Assembly (NCBI RefSeq): GCF_002814095.1
Contig: NZ_CP021913.1
Location: 2,170,001-2,234,000, forward strand
From: Sagittula sp. P11
GTDB taxonomy: Bacteria > Pseudomonadota > Alphaproteobacteria > Rhodobacterales > Rhodobacteraceae
DNA length: 64,000 bases
Reading direction: 5' to 3'
Under the pieces are notes generated by a model, which made no database searches, was not told the DNA's origin, and saw only the letters and a program-made list of their open reading frames with translations. The position numbers and the translations under genes were made by a program. Positions 1-8,817 of this stretch are shown piece by piece. Positions within the stretch are counted from its first letter, which is position 1. Each line of letters begins with the position of its first letter.

Positions 1-2252
1 GTGACAACACCACGCATCAGGGCATCGGGCGCCTGCATCAACGGGTCGAGCGCCTTCAGTCGCAGGATGTAGCGGGCGTAGATCGCGTAGGGGTCGCGCA
101 CGAGACGGCGGATCGACGTGACCCACAGCTCCTGCGGGCGGGTCGTCGCAGGCGGTGCGGGCGAGGGCCTGCGCGCCGGCTCCGCCACGATCGGGGTTTC
201 AGCGGCGGTGGCCAGTGCGGTCCAGTGCGCACCACGTTGCCGCATCTCCTCCAGTGCCTTGGGGCCGTTGCGATCCGGCAGGCCATTCAGGAGGTTGGTC
301 AGCCGGTTGATCCAGCGTGACGGAACCGTCTCTGCCTCGTCGGACTTCAGCGACCTCGTCAGCCAGATCTCCGGTGCGGCGGCGGCCTGCTGGAAGTCAT
401 GCGCGGACAGGCCGATCCGGCGTTCGGGCAGCAGAAGGCCCGCCTGCGCCCGCATGGAGCGGTTGAGCCACGGGTCGGCGGCGGGGCTTTCCGGCCACGC
501 GCCTTCGTTCAGCCCGGCGAGGATCAGCAGGTCCGCGCCCATCACGCGTGCCTCGAGCGTGCCCCAGATCAGGATCTTCGGATGCGGGGCGTCGCGGTCG
601 CGCACTTCCTCGCGGGACACCAGCGCCCCGAACAGATCGGCATAGTCGCGGGCGGTCATGTCGGTGCCATGCTCCGCCTCGACCTGCAGGGTCTCGGTCA
701 AAGCGCGCAGCTTGCGGCCCGCGTTCTCGGCCCAGAGCGGCGCGGGATCGCCATCGGGCCCGGCGGTCAGCGCCTCCGCCAGAGCGAGATGCCGTTCGAT
801 CCACTCCGTCAGCGGCAGGGTGCCGGTCTGCTGGCGGTCGCAGAGTGTCGCGGCCCAGGCGCCCCACCTTTCCGAGTCCCGGGCCGTGGCCCAAGCGGTC
901 AGCGTTTCGGCATCGGGATAGGGCAGGCCGGTCTTGCGGATGTGCAGTTCCAGTTCGCGCGTGGTCAGCAGATGCGGGCCGCGGTCCTGTCCGGCGTGGG
1001 TCAGCGGGTGTTTCAGCAGGCTCAGCAGCAGCTCTGCCGTCAACGGTGCGGTGAAGAGCTCGGCGACCAGCCGCAGAAGCCGTCCGGGCGGGGTCAGCTG
1101 CGCGGGCGTACCGGCGGAATCGTCAGGCAGGATGTTCCAGCGGTCGAGCGCGGATGTCACCTGCCGCGTCAGCATCCGGTCCGGGGTGATCAGCGCGGCG
1201 GTTGTCCCTTTCTCCGCCGCCTCCCGCAGGCGCAGCGCGATGGCAAGGGCCTCTTCACGCTGCGAGTTCGCCTCAAGCAGCGTGACACCCTCCATCGCCT
1301 GCGGCAGATCGGGCAGGTTCGGACCTTCGGAGAGCCACTGGTGCGTGACCGGCGCCGGGCGCATCGCGAGGGAGATCACCCGGTTCCGGGCCGCACTGGG
1401 CGGCTGGCCATCGGTCCAGGGCCGCACGTCCCGCGCGGTGATCTCCAGCTCCCGCATCAGTTTCGCGAACCTGTATTGCGGATGATCCTCGCTGGTCAGC
1501 GGGTCTTCCAGCTTGGACCAGACGGTGTCGGGTATATCCGTGTCGAAGCCGGGCAGGACGATGGCGCCCTGCGGCAACCTGGCCACGGCTTTCATCAGCG
1601 CATGCGTCGTGCCGCGCGACCCTGTGGAGCCCGCGATGATGACCGGATGACGGGGCGGCTGTGCCTCCCACGCCTCCAGCCGCAGTTCCAGCGCCCTGCG
1701 GTTGAAGGCCTGCGCGTCGGGCGTTGCATCTTTGTCGAAGTACTGTTGCACGATGTTGAAAAAGGTCAGCGCCCGCTGCCAGTGCCCCGACTGGTCGGTG
1801 ACGTCGAGGTTGGCAACGGTTTCCGGCGACACGCCCTCGACATGCATCTCCTCCATCAGCGTGGCGAGGCTGTCGGACAGGTCGAAAAGCGCGGACCGCG
1901 GTGCGAGGTCGGGCTGCGTTTCGAGCAGGCGAGAGACGAGGCCCGTCAGTTCCAGCCTCCGGCGCAGCGGCGATACCGGCGCAGGCAGGGTGGCGCGGGT
2001 CAGCGGATCGGCCAGGTCTGTCAGAAGCCGGATGCGCGGCAAAAGGGAGACGGGCCCGGCGTCGAACAGGCTCCGCAGGCGGCGGCGCATCCGGTCTGTG
2101 GCGACGTAAAGCTCCACGCGGGCGATGGCCTCTGGCGGGCTGCCGTCCAGCCGCGCGCGCAGGCCGTCGATCAGGGCGGCAGGGAAATCCACGCCGGGGG
2201 GCAGGGCGAAGACGCGCGGCCCCGCTGCGTCGTCGGTAAAGAGGTCAGGCAT
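1..2252 (-). CDS. addB: Double-strand break repair protein AddB (3' end beyond window)
   Basis: This is the N-terminal part of AddB, the nuclease/inactivated-helicase partner of AddA in the AddAB (RecBCD-like) complex that processes double-strand breaks before RecA loading. The reverse-strand frame starts at ATG 2252 with MPDLFTDDAAGPRVFALPPG and stays open to base 1, giving about 750 codons. AddB proteins of alphaproteobacteria are near 1000 residues, so the C-terminal nuclease part should lie just left of the window. A Walker-like IIAGSTGSRGTTHAL stretch follows about 200 residues in, in the UvrD-like fold. The start overlaps the stop of murU by 8 bases, so the genes are probably cotranscribed, with addA expected next. 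The family call rests on recognition of the N-terminal sequence. Confidence 0.85.
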   Translation of the reverse strand, partial: MPDLFTDDAAGPRVFALPPGVDFPAALIDGLRARLDGSPPEAIARVELYVATDRMRRRLRSLFDAGPVSLLPRIRLLTDLADPLTRATLPAPVSPLRRRLELTGLVSRLLETQPDLAPRSALFDLSDSLATLMEEMHVEGVSPETVANLDVTDQSGHWQRALTFFNIVQQYFDKDATPDAQAFNRRALELRLEAWEAQPPRHPVIIAGSTGSRGTTHALMKAVARLPQGAIVLPGFDTDIPDTVWSKLEDPLTSEDHPQYRFAKLMRELEITARDVRPWTDGQPPSAARNRVISLAMRPAPVTHQWLSEGPNLPDLPQAMEGVTLLEANSQREEALAIALRLREAAEKGTTAALITPDRMLTRQVTSALDRWNILPDDSAGTPAQLTPPGRLLRLVAELFTAPLTAELLLSLLKHPLTHAGQDRGPHLLTTRELELHIRKTGLPYPDAETLTAWATARDSERWGAWAATLCDRQQTGTLPLTEWIERHLALAEALTAGPDGDPAPLWAENAGRKLRALTETLQVEAEHGTDMTARDYADLFGALVSREEVRDRDAPHPKILIWGTLEARVMGADLLILAGLNEGAWPESPAADPWLNRSMRAQAGLLLPERRIGLSAHDFQQAAAAPEIWLTRSLKSDEAETVPSRWINRLTNLLNGLPDRNGPKALEEMRQRGAHWTALATAAETPIVAEPARRPSPAPPATTRPQELWVTSIRRLVRDPYAIYARYILRLKALDPLMQAPDALMRGVV

Positions 2253-2922
2253 TGGCGCGGTCCAGCATATCTTCGGCCAGCGCGATGCCCTCGGGATGAC
2301 CCACGTCGCACCATGTGCCCGGATAGGCGATCCCGTGGAAGCGGCCCTGTGCGGCGGCATCCTCCCAAAGGCGGTGCATGGAGAATATGTCCTCCCCGAT
2401 CCCTCGCAGCGCATCGGTCTTTACGATCTGTGCGCCGGTATAGACCATGTCGCCGGGCCGGGTGATGGTTCCGTCCCCGGAAAAGGCGAAGTCGCCGCCG
2501 CCTTTGCGCCCCACGGCGCGGGCCAGCGGCACACAGAGCAGCAGCGCATCCATGCGCTCCGGCTGCCATGCGTCGGACAGCAGCGCCAACGGGTTGGGAC
2601 CGGACCAGACCGCGTCGGTGTTCAGGGTGAAGACCGGCCCTTCGCCCAGCAGCGGCAGCGCGCGTTTCAACCCGCCGCCGGTGTCGAGGATGTCCGGCAG
2701 TTCGACGCTGACGTGGACGCCTGAACCGGCAAGATGCGCCTCGATCCGGTCCGCGTGGTAATGGGCATTGACGACGCGCACCGGGACGTCGCGCGCCAGG
2801 TCCAGCGCGTGATCCAGCAAGGCACGCCCTGCCACTTCGATCAGCGGTTTCGGGCGGTCCTTCGTCAGCGCGCCCATGCGCGTGCCGAATCCGGCGGCGA
2901 ACAGCATTACTGCGTCGGGCAT
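2245..2922 (-). CDS. murU: N-acetylmuramate alpha-1-phosphate uridylyltransferase
   Basis: A 225-residue nucleotidyltransferase with the N-terminal signature FAAGFGTRMGALTKDRPKP of the NDP-sugar pyrophosphorylase family and a later DTGGG and NTDAVW metal/sugar-binding region. MurU converts MurNAc-1-phosphate to UDP-MurNAc in the recycling route that bypasses MurA/MurB and so bypasses fosfomycin. The partner kinase AmgK is the C-terminal half of the gene immediately upstream (2907-4370), which overlaps this gene by 16 bases. That pairing is what separates MurU from other small nucleotidyltransferases. ATG 2922 is chosen because the protein then starts MPDAVMLFAAGFGTRMG, typical of the family. 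A longer open frame upstream to 3240 is the antisense-type extension through the neighbour. Confidence 0.86.
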   Translation of the reverse strand: MPDAVMLFAAGFGTRMGALTKDRPKPLIEVAGRALLDHALDLARDVPVRVVNAHYHADRIEAHLAGSGVHVSVELPDILDTGGGLKRALPLLGEGPVFTLNTDAVWSGPNPLALLSDAWQPERMDALLLCVPLARAVGRKGGGDFAFSGDGTITRPGDMVYTGAQIVKTDALRGIGEDIFSMHRLWEDAAAQGRFHGIAYPGTWCDVGHPEGIALAEDMLDRANA

Positions 2923-4370
2923 CGTGCCAGGAGTTCCTGAAGAAAGGCCGCGTTCGGTGCGGGCAGTTTGGCGATGATCGGCCGCATCGGTTTCAGAGCG
3001 GGGTGAAGCGACTGGATCTGGATATGCGACCAGCAGCGCGGAAGGAAGTCCAGGTAGCGGGTCTTGCCCTGCGTCACCGCAAGCCGCGCAAAGACCCCGA
3101 GGATGCGTAGGTTGCGTTGAACGCCCAGCACCGCATAGGCCGCGCGGAACGCCTGCGGATCGGTGCCGGTGGCGTCGATGTAGGCGTTCAGGCAGGCGGC
3201 TTCGGTCGCGGGCTGAACGTCGCGCCGCACTTCCCGGCAAAGCGAGGCGAGGTCATAGGCCGGATGCCCCGCCAGCGCGTCCTGGAAGTCGAGCAGCCCG
3301 ACGCGCGCCGCGCCGAAGCGACCCGGCAGCATCAGCAGGTTCTCTGCATGGAAGTCGCGCAGGACAAGCACACCATCGGGCGCTGCGTACTCCCTCAGGA
3401 TCGGCAGGAACGTTTCCGTCGCCTCGGCGAGGAGGTCGGCCATCTGCGCGTAATGCGTGAACGTCAGGTCGATGGCACCGGCGAGGTGCTCCGGCGTCGC
3501 GACGGGCAAGGAGTCGGGCGCTTGGTACCCGTGCAGCCGGACCAATGCCCGCACCGCCGCAAGGTAAAGCGACGTCTCCGCTTCGGCGTCGCGGGCCAGC
3601 GTCGCGATCAGCCCGTCGCCGAGGTCCTCGAGCAGCAGCATCCCCGAGGTCTCGGCCAGCACCTTCGGCGCGGACAGGCCGAGGCTGTTCAGATGGCGGG
3701 CCAGCCGCGCAAAGAGGGCGGCATCGCCGTGCGGGTCCTGCATGAGGATCGCCGTCTCGTCACCGCGTGTCAGCCGCGCGTAGTGGCGGGAGGACGCATC
3801 GCCGGCCATCGGATGCACCGTGGCGTCGCTCCAGCCGGCCTCTTCCAGGAAGTGATCCACCGGGTTCTCGCGCGCCTCCGCCTGTGCGCCGGCCCAGGCT
3901 GTCTTGAGCCGCTCGTCCCATTCCGGGTCGCTCCAGCCGATCGTCAGGGCGCGGGTGTCGCCATCGCCGACGGTGCGGAACGTCAGGTGCAGCGCCGAGG
4001 CCGGGGCGAGGTCCCGCAGCCGGTCCGGCCATTCGACAAGGCAGATCGCGTCCTCGAAGGCATCCAGCAGGCCGAGTTCCACGATCTCCTGCGGGCCGGT
4101 CAGCCGGTACAGGTCGGCGTGCCAGAGAGGGCCGCTGCGTGTGTCGTATTCCTGGACAAGGGTGAAGGTGGGGGAGGGCACGTCCTCCGGCGTCTCCAGC
4201 AGGGACTGCACGAGCGCACGTGCGAAATGGGTCTTGCCCGCGCCGATCCCGCCGGACAGCAACAGCACGTCACCCGGCCGCAGGCGCGCGCCGAGCACAC
4301 GGGCCAGAGCTTCCGTGGCGTCCGGCGTCGGCAGGGTCAGCCTGCGGTTTCGGGTGTCCTGAACGGTCAT
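2907..4370 (-). CDS. TsaE-AmgK fusion: t6A ATPase fused to N-acetylmuramate/N-acetylglucosamine kinase
   Basis: A 487-residue two-domain protein. Residues 1 to about 150 are TsaE, the ATPase of the threonylcarbamoyl-adenosine (t6A37) tRNA modification system, with Walker A LSGGIGAGKTHFAR and the SPTFTLVQEY switch region. Residues about 165 to 487 are an aminoglycoside-phosphotransferase fold like AmgK, with the catalytic loop VLRDFHAENLL and the metal-binding LLDFQDA. AmgK phosphorylates MurNAc/GlcNAc at the anomeric position and feeds MurU, the next gene. Both halves look intact, so this is a true fusion and not a frameshift artefact. Fusions of this kind occur in Rhodobacterales annotations. 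The partner TsaD is encoded at 19973-21052. Whether the fusion has any functional meaning beyond shared expression is unknown. Confidence 0.87.
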   Translation of the reverse strand: MTVQDTRNRRLTLPTPDATEALARVLGARLRPGDVLLLSGGIGAGKTHFARALVQSLLETPEDVPSPTFTLVQEYDTRSGPLWHADLYRLTGPQEIVELGLLDAFEDAICLVEWPDRLRDLAPASALHLTFRTVGDGDTRALTIGWSDPEWDERLKTAWAGAQAEARENPVDHFLEEAGWSDATVHPMAGDASSRHYARLTRGDETAILMQDPHGDAALFARLARHLNSLGLSAPKVLAETSGMLLLEDLGDGLIATLARDAEAETSLYLAAVRALVRLHGYQAPDSLPVATPEHLAGAIDLTFTHYAQMADLLAEATETFLPILREYAAPDGVLVLRDFHAENLLMLPGRFGAARVGLLDFQDALAGHPAYDLASLCREVRRDVQPATEAACLNAYIDATGTDPQAFRAAYAVLGVQRNLRILGVFARLAVTQGKTRYLDFLPRCWSHIQIQSLHPALKPMRPIIAKLPAPNAAFLQELLARCPTQ

Positions 4371-4410
4371 GGCGCGAGGATAGCCTTCGCGCCTGTCGCT
4401 GCAAGCGCGA

Positions 4411-5955
4411 TCAGTCGCGCATGGCCGCCTCGCTGATCTTCAGGGACGCCGGAGCCCCCGCGACATGAGAGAACCGCACCATCGTCGCCCCGGAGGACAC
4501 CGGTTCGACCGCGCAATGCAGGTGCTCGCCATCGGTGGTGACAAGTTCGGCGTCCCAGCAGGCCCTTTCGCGCAGGGTCAGGACGAAATCTCGGATCTCC
4601 GACCAGATCGGGCTGGGCAGGCATCCCGCGCTCCAGTCCTTCGTGGCATCGACGATGGTGATCTCGGCGAAGGCGCTGTCTGGGTCGCAGTTCCAGCGGT
4701 CCCGATAGGCGGCGTTGGTGAAGGTCAGCACCCCCAGTCGAGAGAACACCGCCACCGCATCGTCGAACCGGTCCAGAACGGATTGGGTCATCTCAAGCTC
4801 CGACCGGAAGCGGCGCGTGAGGGAGATTTCGGCGCTGATATCCTCGATCAGGAAGGCGACGGCGCCGTCGGGATGCGGGCGCCCCGTGATCTTGTAGGTC
4901 AGGCCGGACGGCAGGTTCCACGTTTCCGCATAACGGTCCTCGCGCGCGGCCGAGACCACGTCATAGATCTTCTCCCGCCACGTGTTGTAGTTCTTCGGTT
5001 CCGGCATCATGCGGTTTTCGCGCATGTGATCGAAGAACGACAGGAGGTTCGGCTTCGCGGACAGGAAATCGACCGGCAGATGGGTCAGGTCGACCAGCGC
5101 GGGGTTGAACAGCACCAGCCGCCTGTCGCGGTCGAAGACGGCAAGGCCGATGGGCAGGTGCGCGAAGGTCTTGGTCAGGGTCTGCACGAAGTTGCGCTGC
5201 GCCATCTCGGCCTCGACGAGGTTATTGATCGACGACGCATAATGCAGCCAGGACGTGCCGACGGGCCGCGAGATGACCTCGTACCAGAGCGCCTCGCCGG
5301 TGCGGGTCCGCAGGCTGACGCGATCCGTCTGCACCGTGCGCTTGATCGGCAGCGGCAGGTCGAAGGGGCATTCGTCCTCGTCAACCGCGCCGGTGTCCGC
5401 CTTCAGGGTCTCGAACGCCTCGTTGGCCCAGGTGAGCGCGCCGTCCTCCGTCTGCCAGATCGGGTAGGGGGCGTTGTCGCAGATCTGGCGCATCATCTGG
5501 TGATCCGCGTCCAGCACTGCCGCCCGGAACAGGAGAGCGGGTCCGCTGTGTGGCGTGGACAGGCTGACGCGCAGGTTCCGCCCCGAAGGCACTGCGTCCA
5601 GCCGTGCGTCGGCCAGCAACTCGGAGCTCCAAGTCCGTTCGATGTCGGGCGGATCGGCAGGCAGTTGCGGGAACCCCGGCAGCAGGTGGGCGCGCAGATC
5701 CTGCCATGTAACGCCGTGCAGGTTTGAGCGGTCGAACAGGTGGAGCGCATCCGGCGTGTGGTCAATGACAACACCGTTCCGGAACAGGATGACGGTGTCG
5801 ATCTGCCGCCGCCCGAACCTCAGACGCGCATCTTCACGGCGTTTCGAGACGAGATATACGAACAGCGCTGCAAATGCAGCGGCCCCGCCTCCTGCGCCGA
5901 TGGCAAGAACCATGTAGTCCTCCAAACCGCTTCCCCCGCCTTGCGAACCAGACAT
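4411..5955 (-). CDS. Membrane-anchored multi-PAS protein without a kinase domain
   Basis: A 514-residue protein with one N-terminal membrane segment (about residues 14-37, MVLAIGAGGGAAAFAALFVY) followed by three PAS-like units: about 146-230 (ICDNAPYPIWQTEDGALTWAN), about 265-385 (FAHLPIGLAVFDRDRRLVLFN) and about 395-500 (FDDAVAVFSRLGVLTFTN). The sequence ends after the last PAS unit: there is no histidine kinase H-box, GGDEF or EAL motif, so it can only be a sensor or scaffold acting through a partner. It lies between tsaE-amgK and regB on the same strand. A perfect CtrA-type box sits about 35 bases upstream of its start codon. The domain reading is from motif similarity. The partner is unknown. 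Confidence 0.8.
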   Translation of the reverse strand: MSGSQGGGSGLEDYMVLAIGAGGGAAAFAALFVYLVSKRREDARLRFGRRQIDTVILFRNGVVIDHTPDALHLFDRSNLHGVTWQDLRAHLLPGFPQLPADPPDIERTWSSELLADARLDAVPSGRNLRVSLSTPHSGPALLFRAAVLDADHQMMRQICDNAPYPIWQTEDGALTWANEAFETLKADTGAVDEDECPFDLPLPIKRTVQTDRVSLRTRTGEALWYEVISRPVGTSWLHYASSINNLVEAEMAQRNFVQTLTKTFAHLPIGLAVFDRDRRLVLFNPALVDLTHLPVDFLSAKPNLLSFFDHMRENRMMPEPKNYNTWREKIYDVVSAAREDRYAETWNLPSGLTYKITGRPHPDGAVAFLIEDISAEISLTRRFRSELEMTQSVLDRFDDAVAVFSRLGVLTFTNAAYRDRWNCDPDSAFAEITIVDATKDWSAGCLPSPIWSEIRDFVLTLRERACWDAELVTTDGEHLHCAVEPVSSGATMVRFSHVAGAPASLKISEAAMRD

Positions 5956-5988
5956 GACACACCCGGGATAAACCTAGCTTCAGCTTAG

Positions 5989-6003
5989 TTAACGACCGGT
6001 TAA
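5989..6003 (-). promoter_or_regulatory. CtrA-type binding box (TTAA-N7-TTAA)
   Basis: The sequence reads TTAACGACCGGTTAA, an exact TTAA-N7-TTAA match to the CtrA consensus of alphaproteobacteria. It lies in the 66-base gap between regB and the PAS-protein gene. It is 33 bases upstream of the PAS start (5955) and downstream of the regB stop, so the PAS gene is the likely target. Confidence 0.6.
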
Positions 6004-6021
6004 ACGATTGCAGTGAGGACC

Positions 6022-7419
6022 CTAGCCGCTGATGAGCTGGTTCTCCCCCAGCGGCGTGCCTCGGCTGGCCGGGTCCGGGACGATCTTGGCGCGCGGCCAG
6101 ATGACCTCCACGATGGCCCCGGTCGGCTGTCCTGTCTCGGTCATCGGCGCGTAGGGATCGGACGCATTGGCAAAGCTGAGTTCCGCCCCCGACCGTTCCA
6201 GGAGGGTCTTGGCGATGAACAAGCCCAGGCCCATGCCCTCGTATTCCGGCCGTGCCCGTCGGTCCGCGTCGGACCGGCGGCGGCGCATGAAGGGGTCGCC
6301 GATGCGCCCGATCACCTGCGGCGGGAAGCCCCGGCCGTCGTCGAGAATGCGGATGGAAATCAGGTCGTCGGTCCACATCGCCTCCACCCAGACGGTCGTC
6401 CGGGCGAAATCGACGGCGTTCTGCACGAGGTTGCGCAGGCCGTGGATGATCTCGGGTCGGCGCAGGATCTGCGGCGGATTGTACTCTCCGCCCGGGCCGG
6501 GGCCGTCCTCGATCAGGATCTCCTTGCCGCGGTCCTGATGCGGCTCGGCGGCCTCGCGGATGACCTCGACAATCGGCGCCTGCCGCATGTGCAGGTCGTC
6601 CTTCCCGGCGCGGCCCATGCTGCGCAGGATGTCCCGGCAGCGGTCCGCCTGACTGCGGATCAGCAGCGCGTCTTCCTTGAGGTCCGGGAAATCGTCCAGC
6701 TCCTCCGCCAGCTCCGATGACGTCAGCTTGATCGTCGCCAGCGGCGTGCCCAGCTCATGCGCCGCCGCCGCCACCACACCGCCAAGGTCGTTCAGCTTCT
6801 GCGCGCGGGCCAAGGCCATCTGCGTGGCTGTCAGCGCGTCGGACATGGAGTTCATCTCGCGCGTGATGCGGCGCGTGTAGGCGGACAGGAACACCAGCGC
6901 GATCATGATCGCCACCCACTGACCGTAGACGAACACGTCCGGTATGCGGAGGATGAAGCCCTCTTCGGTCCGCAGCGGCAGGTGCCAGAACACCATACCC
7001 GTCACCAGCACCATCGCGGTGAGCATCAGCGTAATTGTCGACCTGAGGCTCAGCACCGTGGCCGAGATCGTCACCGGGCCCAGCACCAAGAGCGAGAACG
7101 GGTTGTGCAGCCCCCCGGTCAGGTACAGCAGGAAACACAACTGCAGCAGGTCGAACATCACCATCAGGAAGTTTTCGGTCTCCGACAGGCGCTTGCTTTC
7201 GGGGAAGACGAAGATGGCGACGAGGTTGCCGACGACCGATGTGCCGACGGCGAGGTAGGCCAGCCCAAGCTCGAGCTGGAGGTTGTACAGCCGTTGCGCG
7301 ATCGTGATCGCTGCAAGCTGGCCAAGGATGGCGACCCAGCGTAACAGGATCATCGTGCGGAGACGGATCCAGTTGCTGCGCTGCTCTTCGCCGATCAGAC
7401 CGAGTTCAGTTGTGCTCAT
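6022..7419 (-). CDS. regB: Redox sensor histidine kinase RegB/PrrB
   Basis: A 465-residue global redox sensor kinase that phosphorylates RegA when the respiratory quinone pool is reduced. Six hydrophobic segments fill residues about 25-180. The quinone-binding redox box GGLHNPF is at 102-108. The H-box AAAHELGTPLATIK places the phosphorylated histidine at 221. A cysteine at 261 (QADRCRDIL) corresponds to the redox-active Cys265 of Rhodobacter RegB. ATPase boxes include LVQNAVDFA, DDGRGFPP and GMGLGLFIAKTLL. The gene is divergent from senC-regA across an 86-base gap, the arrangement usual in Rhodobacteraceae. All catalytic elements are present. Confidence 0.95.
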   Translation of the reverse strand: MSTTELGLIGEEQRSNWIRLRTMILLRWVAILGQLAAITIAQRLYNLQLELGLAYLAVGTSVVGNLVAIFVFPESKRLSETENFLMVMFDLLQLCFLLYLTGGLHNPFSLLVLGPVTISATVLSLRSTITLMLTAMVLVTGMVFWHLPLRTEEGFILRIPDVFVYGQWVAIMIALVFLSAYTRRITREMNSMSDALTATQMALARAQKLNDLGGVVAAAAHELGTPLATIKLTSSELAEELDDFPDLKEDALLIRSQADRCRDILRSMGRAGKDDLHMRQAPIVEVIREAAEPHQDRGKEILIEDGPGPGGEYNPPQILRRPEIIHGLRNLVQNAVDFARTTVWVEAMWTDDLISIRILDDGRGFPPQVIGRIGDPFMRRRRSDADRRARPEYEGMGLGLFIAKTLLERSGAELSFANASDPYAPMTETGQPTGAIVEVIWPRAKIVPDPASRGTPLGENQLISG

Positions 7420-7505
7420 TGGGATTGTTTCGTCTGTCGCGCTTGGTTAGGCAAGTGTTGGATGACATTCCGCAAACAATATGTGTTCCGCCGAGGAGAG
7501 TGCCC

Positions 7506-8138
7506 ATGACCCGAACCTTGTCCTATGCCGCGATCGGCGCGGTCGTCGTTTTGCTGGGTGGCACCTTCGCGGCCTCCGCCGGCTGGCTTGACGGCTTGTT
7601 CGGCGGCAGTTCGGACGACGTGTACGCCAACTGCCGCGAGGGGGTTGTTGCGGGCGACATCGGCGGGCCTTTCGAACTGGTGGACAAGGACGGCAACACG
7701 GTGACCGACGCGGACGTCATCACCGAGCCGGCGCTGGTCTATTTCGGCTACACCTTCTGCCCGGACGTCTGCCCCTTCGACACGGCGCGCAACGCGGATG
7801 CGGTCGACCTGCTGGCGGACCGCGGGATGAGCGTCACGCCGGTCTTCATCACCATCGACCCTGAGCGGGACACGCCCGAAGCGGTCGGCGAGTTCGCCTC
7901 CAACCTGCATCCAAAGATGGTCGGGCTGACGGGCTCTGCCGAGCAGATCAAGGCCGCCAGCCAAGCCTATCGCACTTACTACAAGAAGCAGGACGGCGAT
8001 CCGGACTACTACCTCGTGGACCACTCCACCTTCACGTACCTCGTCCTGCCGGGGGCAGGGTTCGTCGACTACTTCCGCCGCGAGGTCACGCCGGAACAGA
8101 TGGCAGACCGTGTCGCCTGCTTCATAGAAGCCACTTGA
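7506..8138 (+). CDS. senC: SCO1/SenC copper chaperone for cytochrome oxidase assembly
   Basis: A 210-residue membrane-anchored thioredoxin-fold protein. An uncleaved N-terminal anchor covers residues about 5-26. The copper-binding motif FCPDVCP gives Cys85 and Cys89, and the third ligand is His173 in VDHSTF. SenC/PrrC delivers copper to the CuA or cbb3 oxidase on the periplasmic side and influences signalling through the neighbouring RegBA system. ATG 7506 follows a GGAGAG ribosome-binding site (7495-7500). A longer frame from 7410 has no such site. It is the first gene of a senC-regA pair, with an 81-base gap to regA. Motif and context together make the assignment firm. Confidence 0.93.
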   Translation: MTRTLSYAAIGAVVVLLGGTFAASAGWLDGLFGGSSDDVYANCREGVVAGDIGGPFELVDKDGNTVTDADVITEPALVYFGYTFCPDVCPFDTARNADAVDLLADRGMSVTPVFITIDPERDTPEAVGEFASNLHPKMVGLTGSAEQIKAASQAYRTYYKKQDGDPDYYLVDHSTFTYLVLPGAGFVDYFRREVTPEQMADRVACFIEAT

Positions 8139-8219
8139 CAGCGGCAAGTGGTAGCGTTTGACCCCACCAGTAGGCGTGGTTAATAGTGATCCCCACGGCA
8201 GCGCAGCGGGAGACAGGCC

Positions 8220-8774
8220 TTGGCAGAACGCGACATAGACGACCTGGGCGACGACAAGTCCCTGCTGCTCGTTGACGACGACGAACCGTTCCTGAGGCGC
8301 CTGGCCAAGGCCATGGAAAAACGTGGTTTCGAGGTCGAGATGGCAGGCTCTGTTGCGGCGGGATCGGCCATCGCCACGGCGCGGCCCCCGGCCTATGCGG
8401 TCGTCGACCTGCGGCTCGAGGACGGCAACGGACTGGACGTGGTGGAGGTGCTGCGCGAGAAGCGGCCCGATTCGCGGATCGTTGTCCTGACGGGCTATGG
8501 CGCCATTGCGACGGCGGTCGCCGCGGTCAAGATCGGTGCCACGGATTACCTGTCGAAACCGGCGGATGCGACCGACATCACCAATGCGCTTCTGTCGAAG
8601 GGCGACGAACTTCCGCCGCCACCGGAGAACCCGATGAGCGCCGACCGCGTGCGGTGGGAGCACATCCAGAGGGTTTACGAGCTGTGCGACCGCAACGTGT
8701 CCGAGACCGCCCGCCGGTTGAACATGCACAGGCGCACCCTGCAGCGGATCCTCGCGAAGCGGTCGCCGCGCTGA
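8220..8774 (+). CDS. regA: Response regulator RegA/PrrA
   Basis: A 184-residue two-domain response regulator paired with RegB. The receiver domain (about 1-125) has the acidic pair VDDDEPF near the N terminus, the phospho-acceptor Asp63 in VVDLRLEDG, Thr in VLTGYG and Lys in LSKPAD. A proline run (LPPPPENP) links it to a C-terminal Fis-type helix-turn-helix (SETARRLNMHRRTLQRIL). RegA activates photosynthesis, respiration, nitrogen- and carbon-fixation genes under low oxygen. The start codon appears to be TTG at 8220, because no in-frame ATG precedes the receiver fold and GGGAG lies about 8 bases upstream. The receiver and HTH are intact. Confidence 0.95.
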   Translation: MAERDIDDLGDDKSLLLVDDDEPFLRRLAKAMEKRGFEVEMAGSVAAGSAIATARPPAYAVVDLRLEDGNGLDVVEVLREKRPDSRIVVLTGYGAIATAVAAVKIGATDYLSKPADATDITNALLSKGDELPPPPENPMSADRVRWEHIQRVYELCDRNVSETARRLNMHRRTLQRILAKRSPR

Positions 8775-8787
8775 GCGACAGCTCGTA

Positions 8788-8808
8788 GGGCGGGGCTGTG
8801 CGCCGCCC
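8788..8808. terminator. GGGCGG/CCGCCC hairpin between converging regA and lipoprotein gene
   Basis: The 21-base element GGGCGG-N9-CCGCCC lies in the 43-base gap between the stop codons of regA and the minus-strand lipoprotein gene. It has no T-run, so a factor-independent terminator is not proven. A related GTAGGGCGG hairpin occurs after ahcY at 12349-12370 in the opposite orientation. Confidence 0.4.
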
Positions 8809-8817
8809 GTCCCGAGG

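Noticed and set aside
399-2465. A 688-codon plus-strand frame opposite addB
   Set aside because: Composition is that of an antisense frame; the minus-strand frame reads as AddB.
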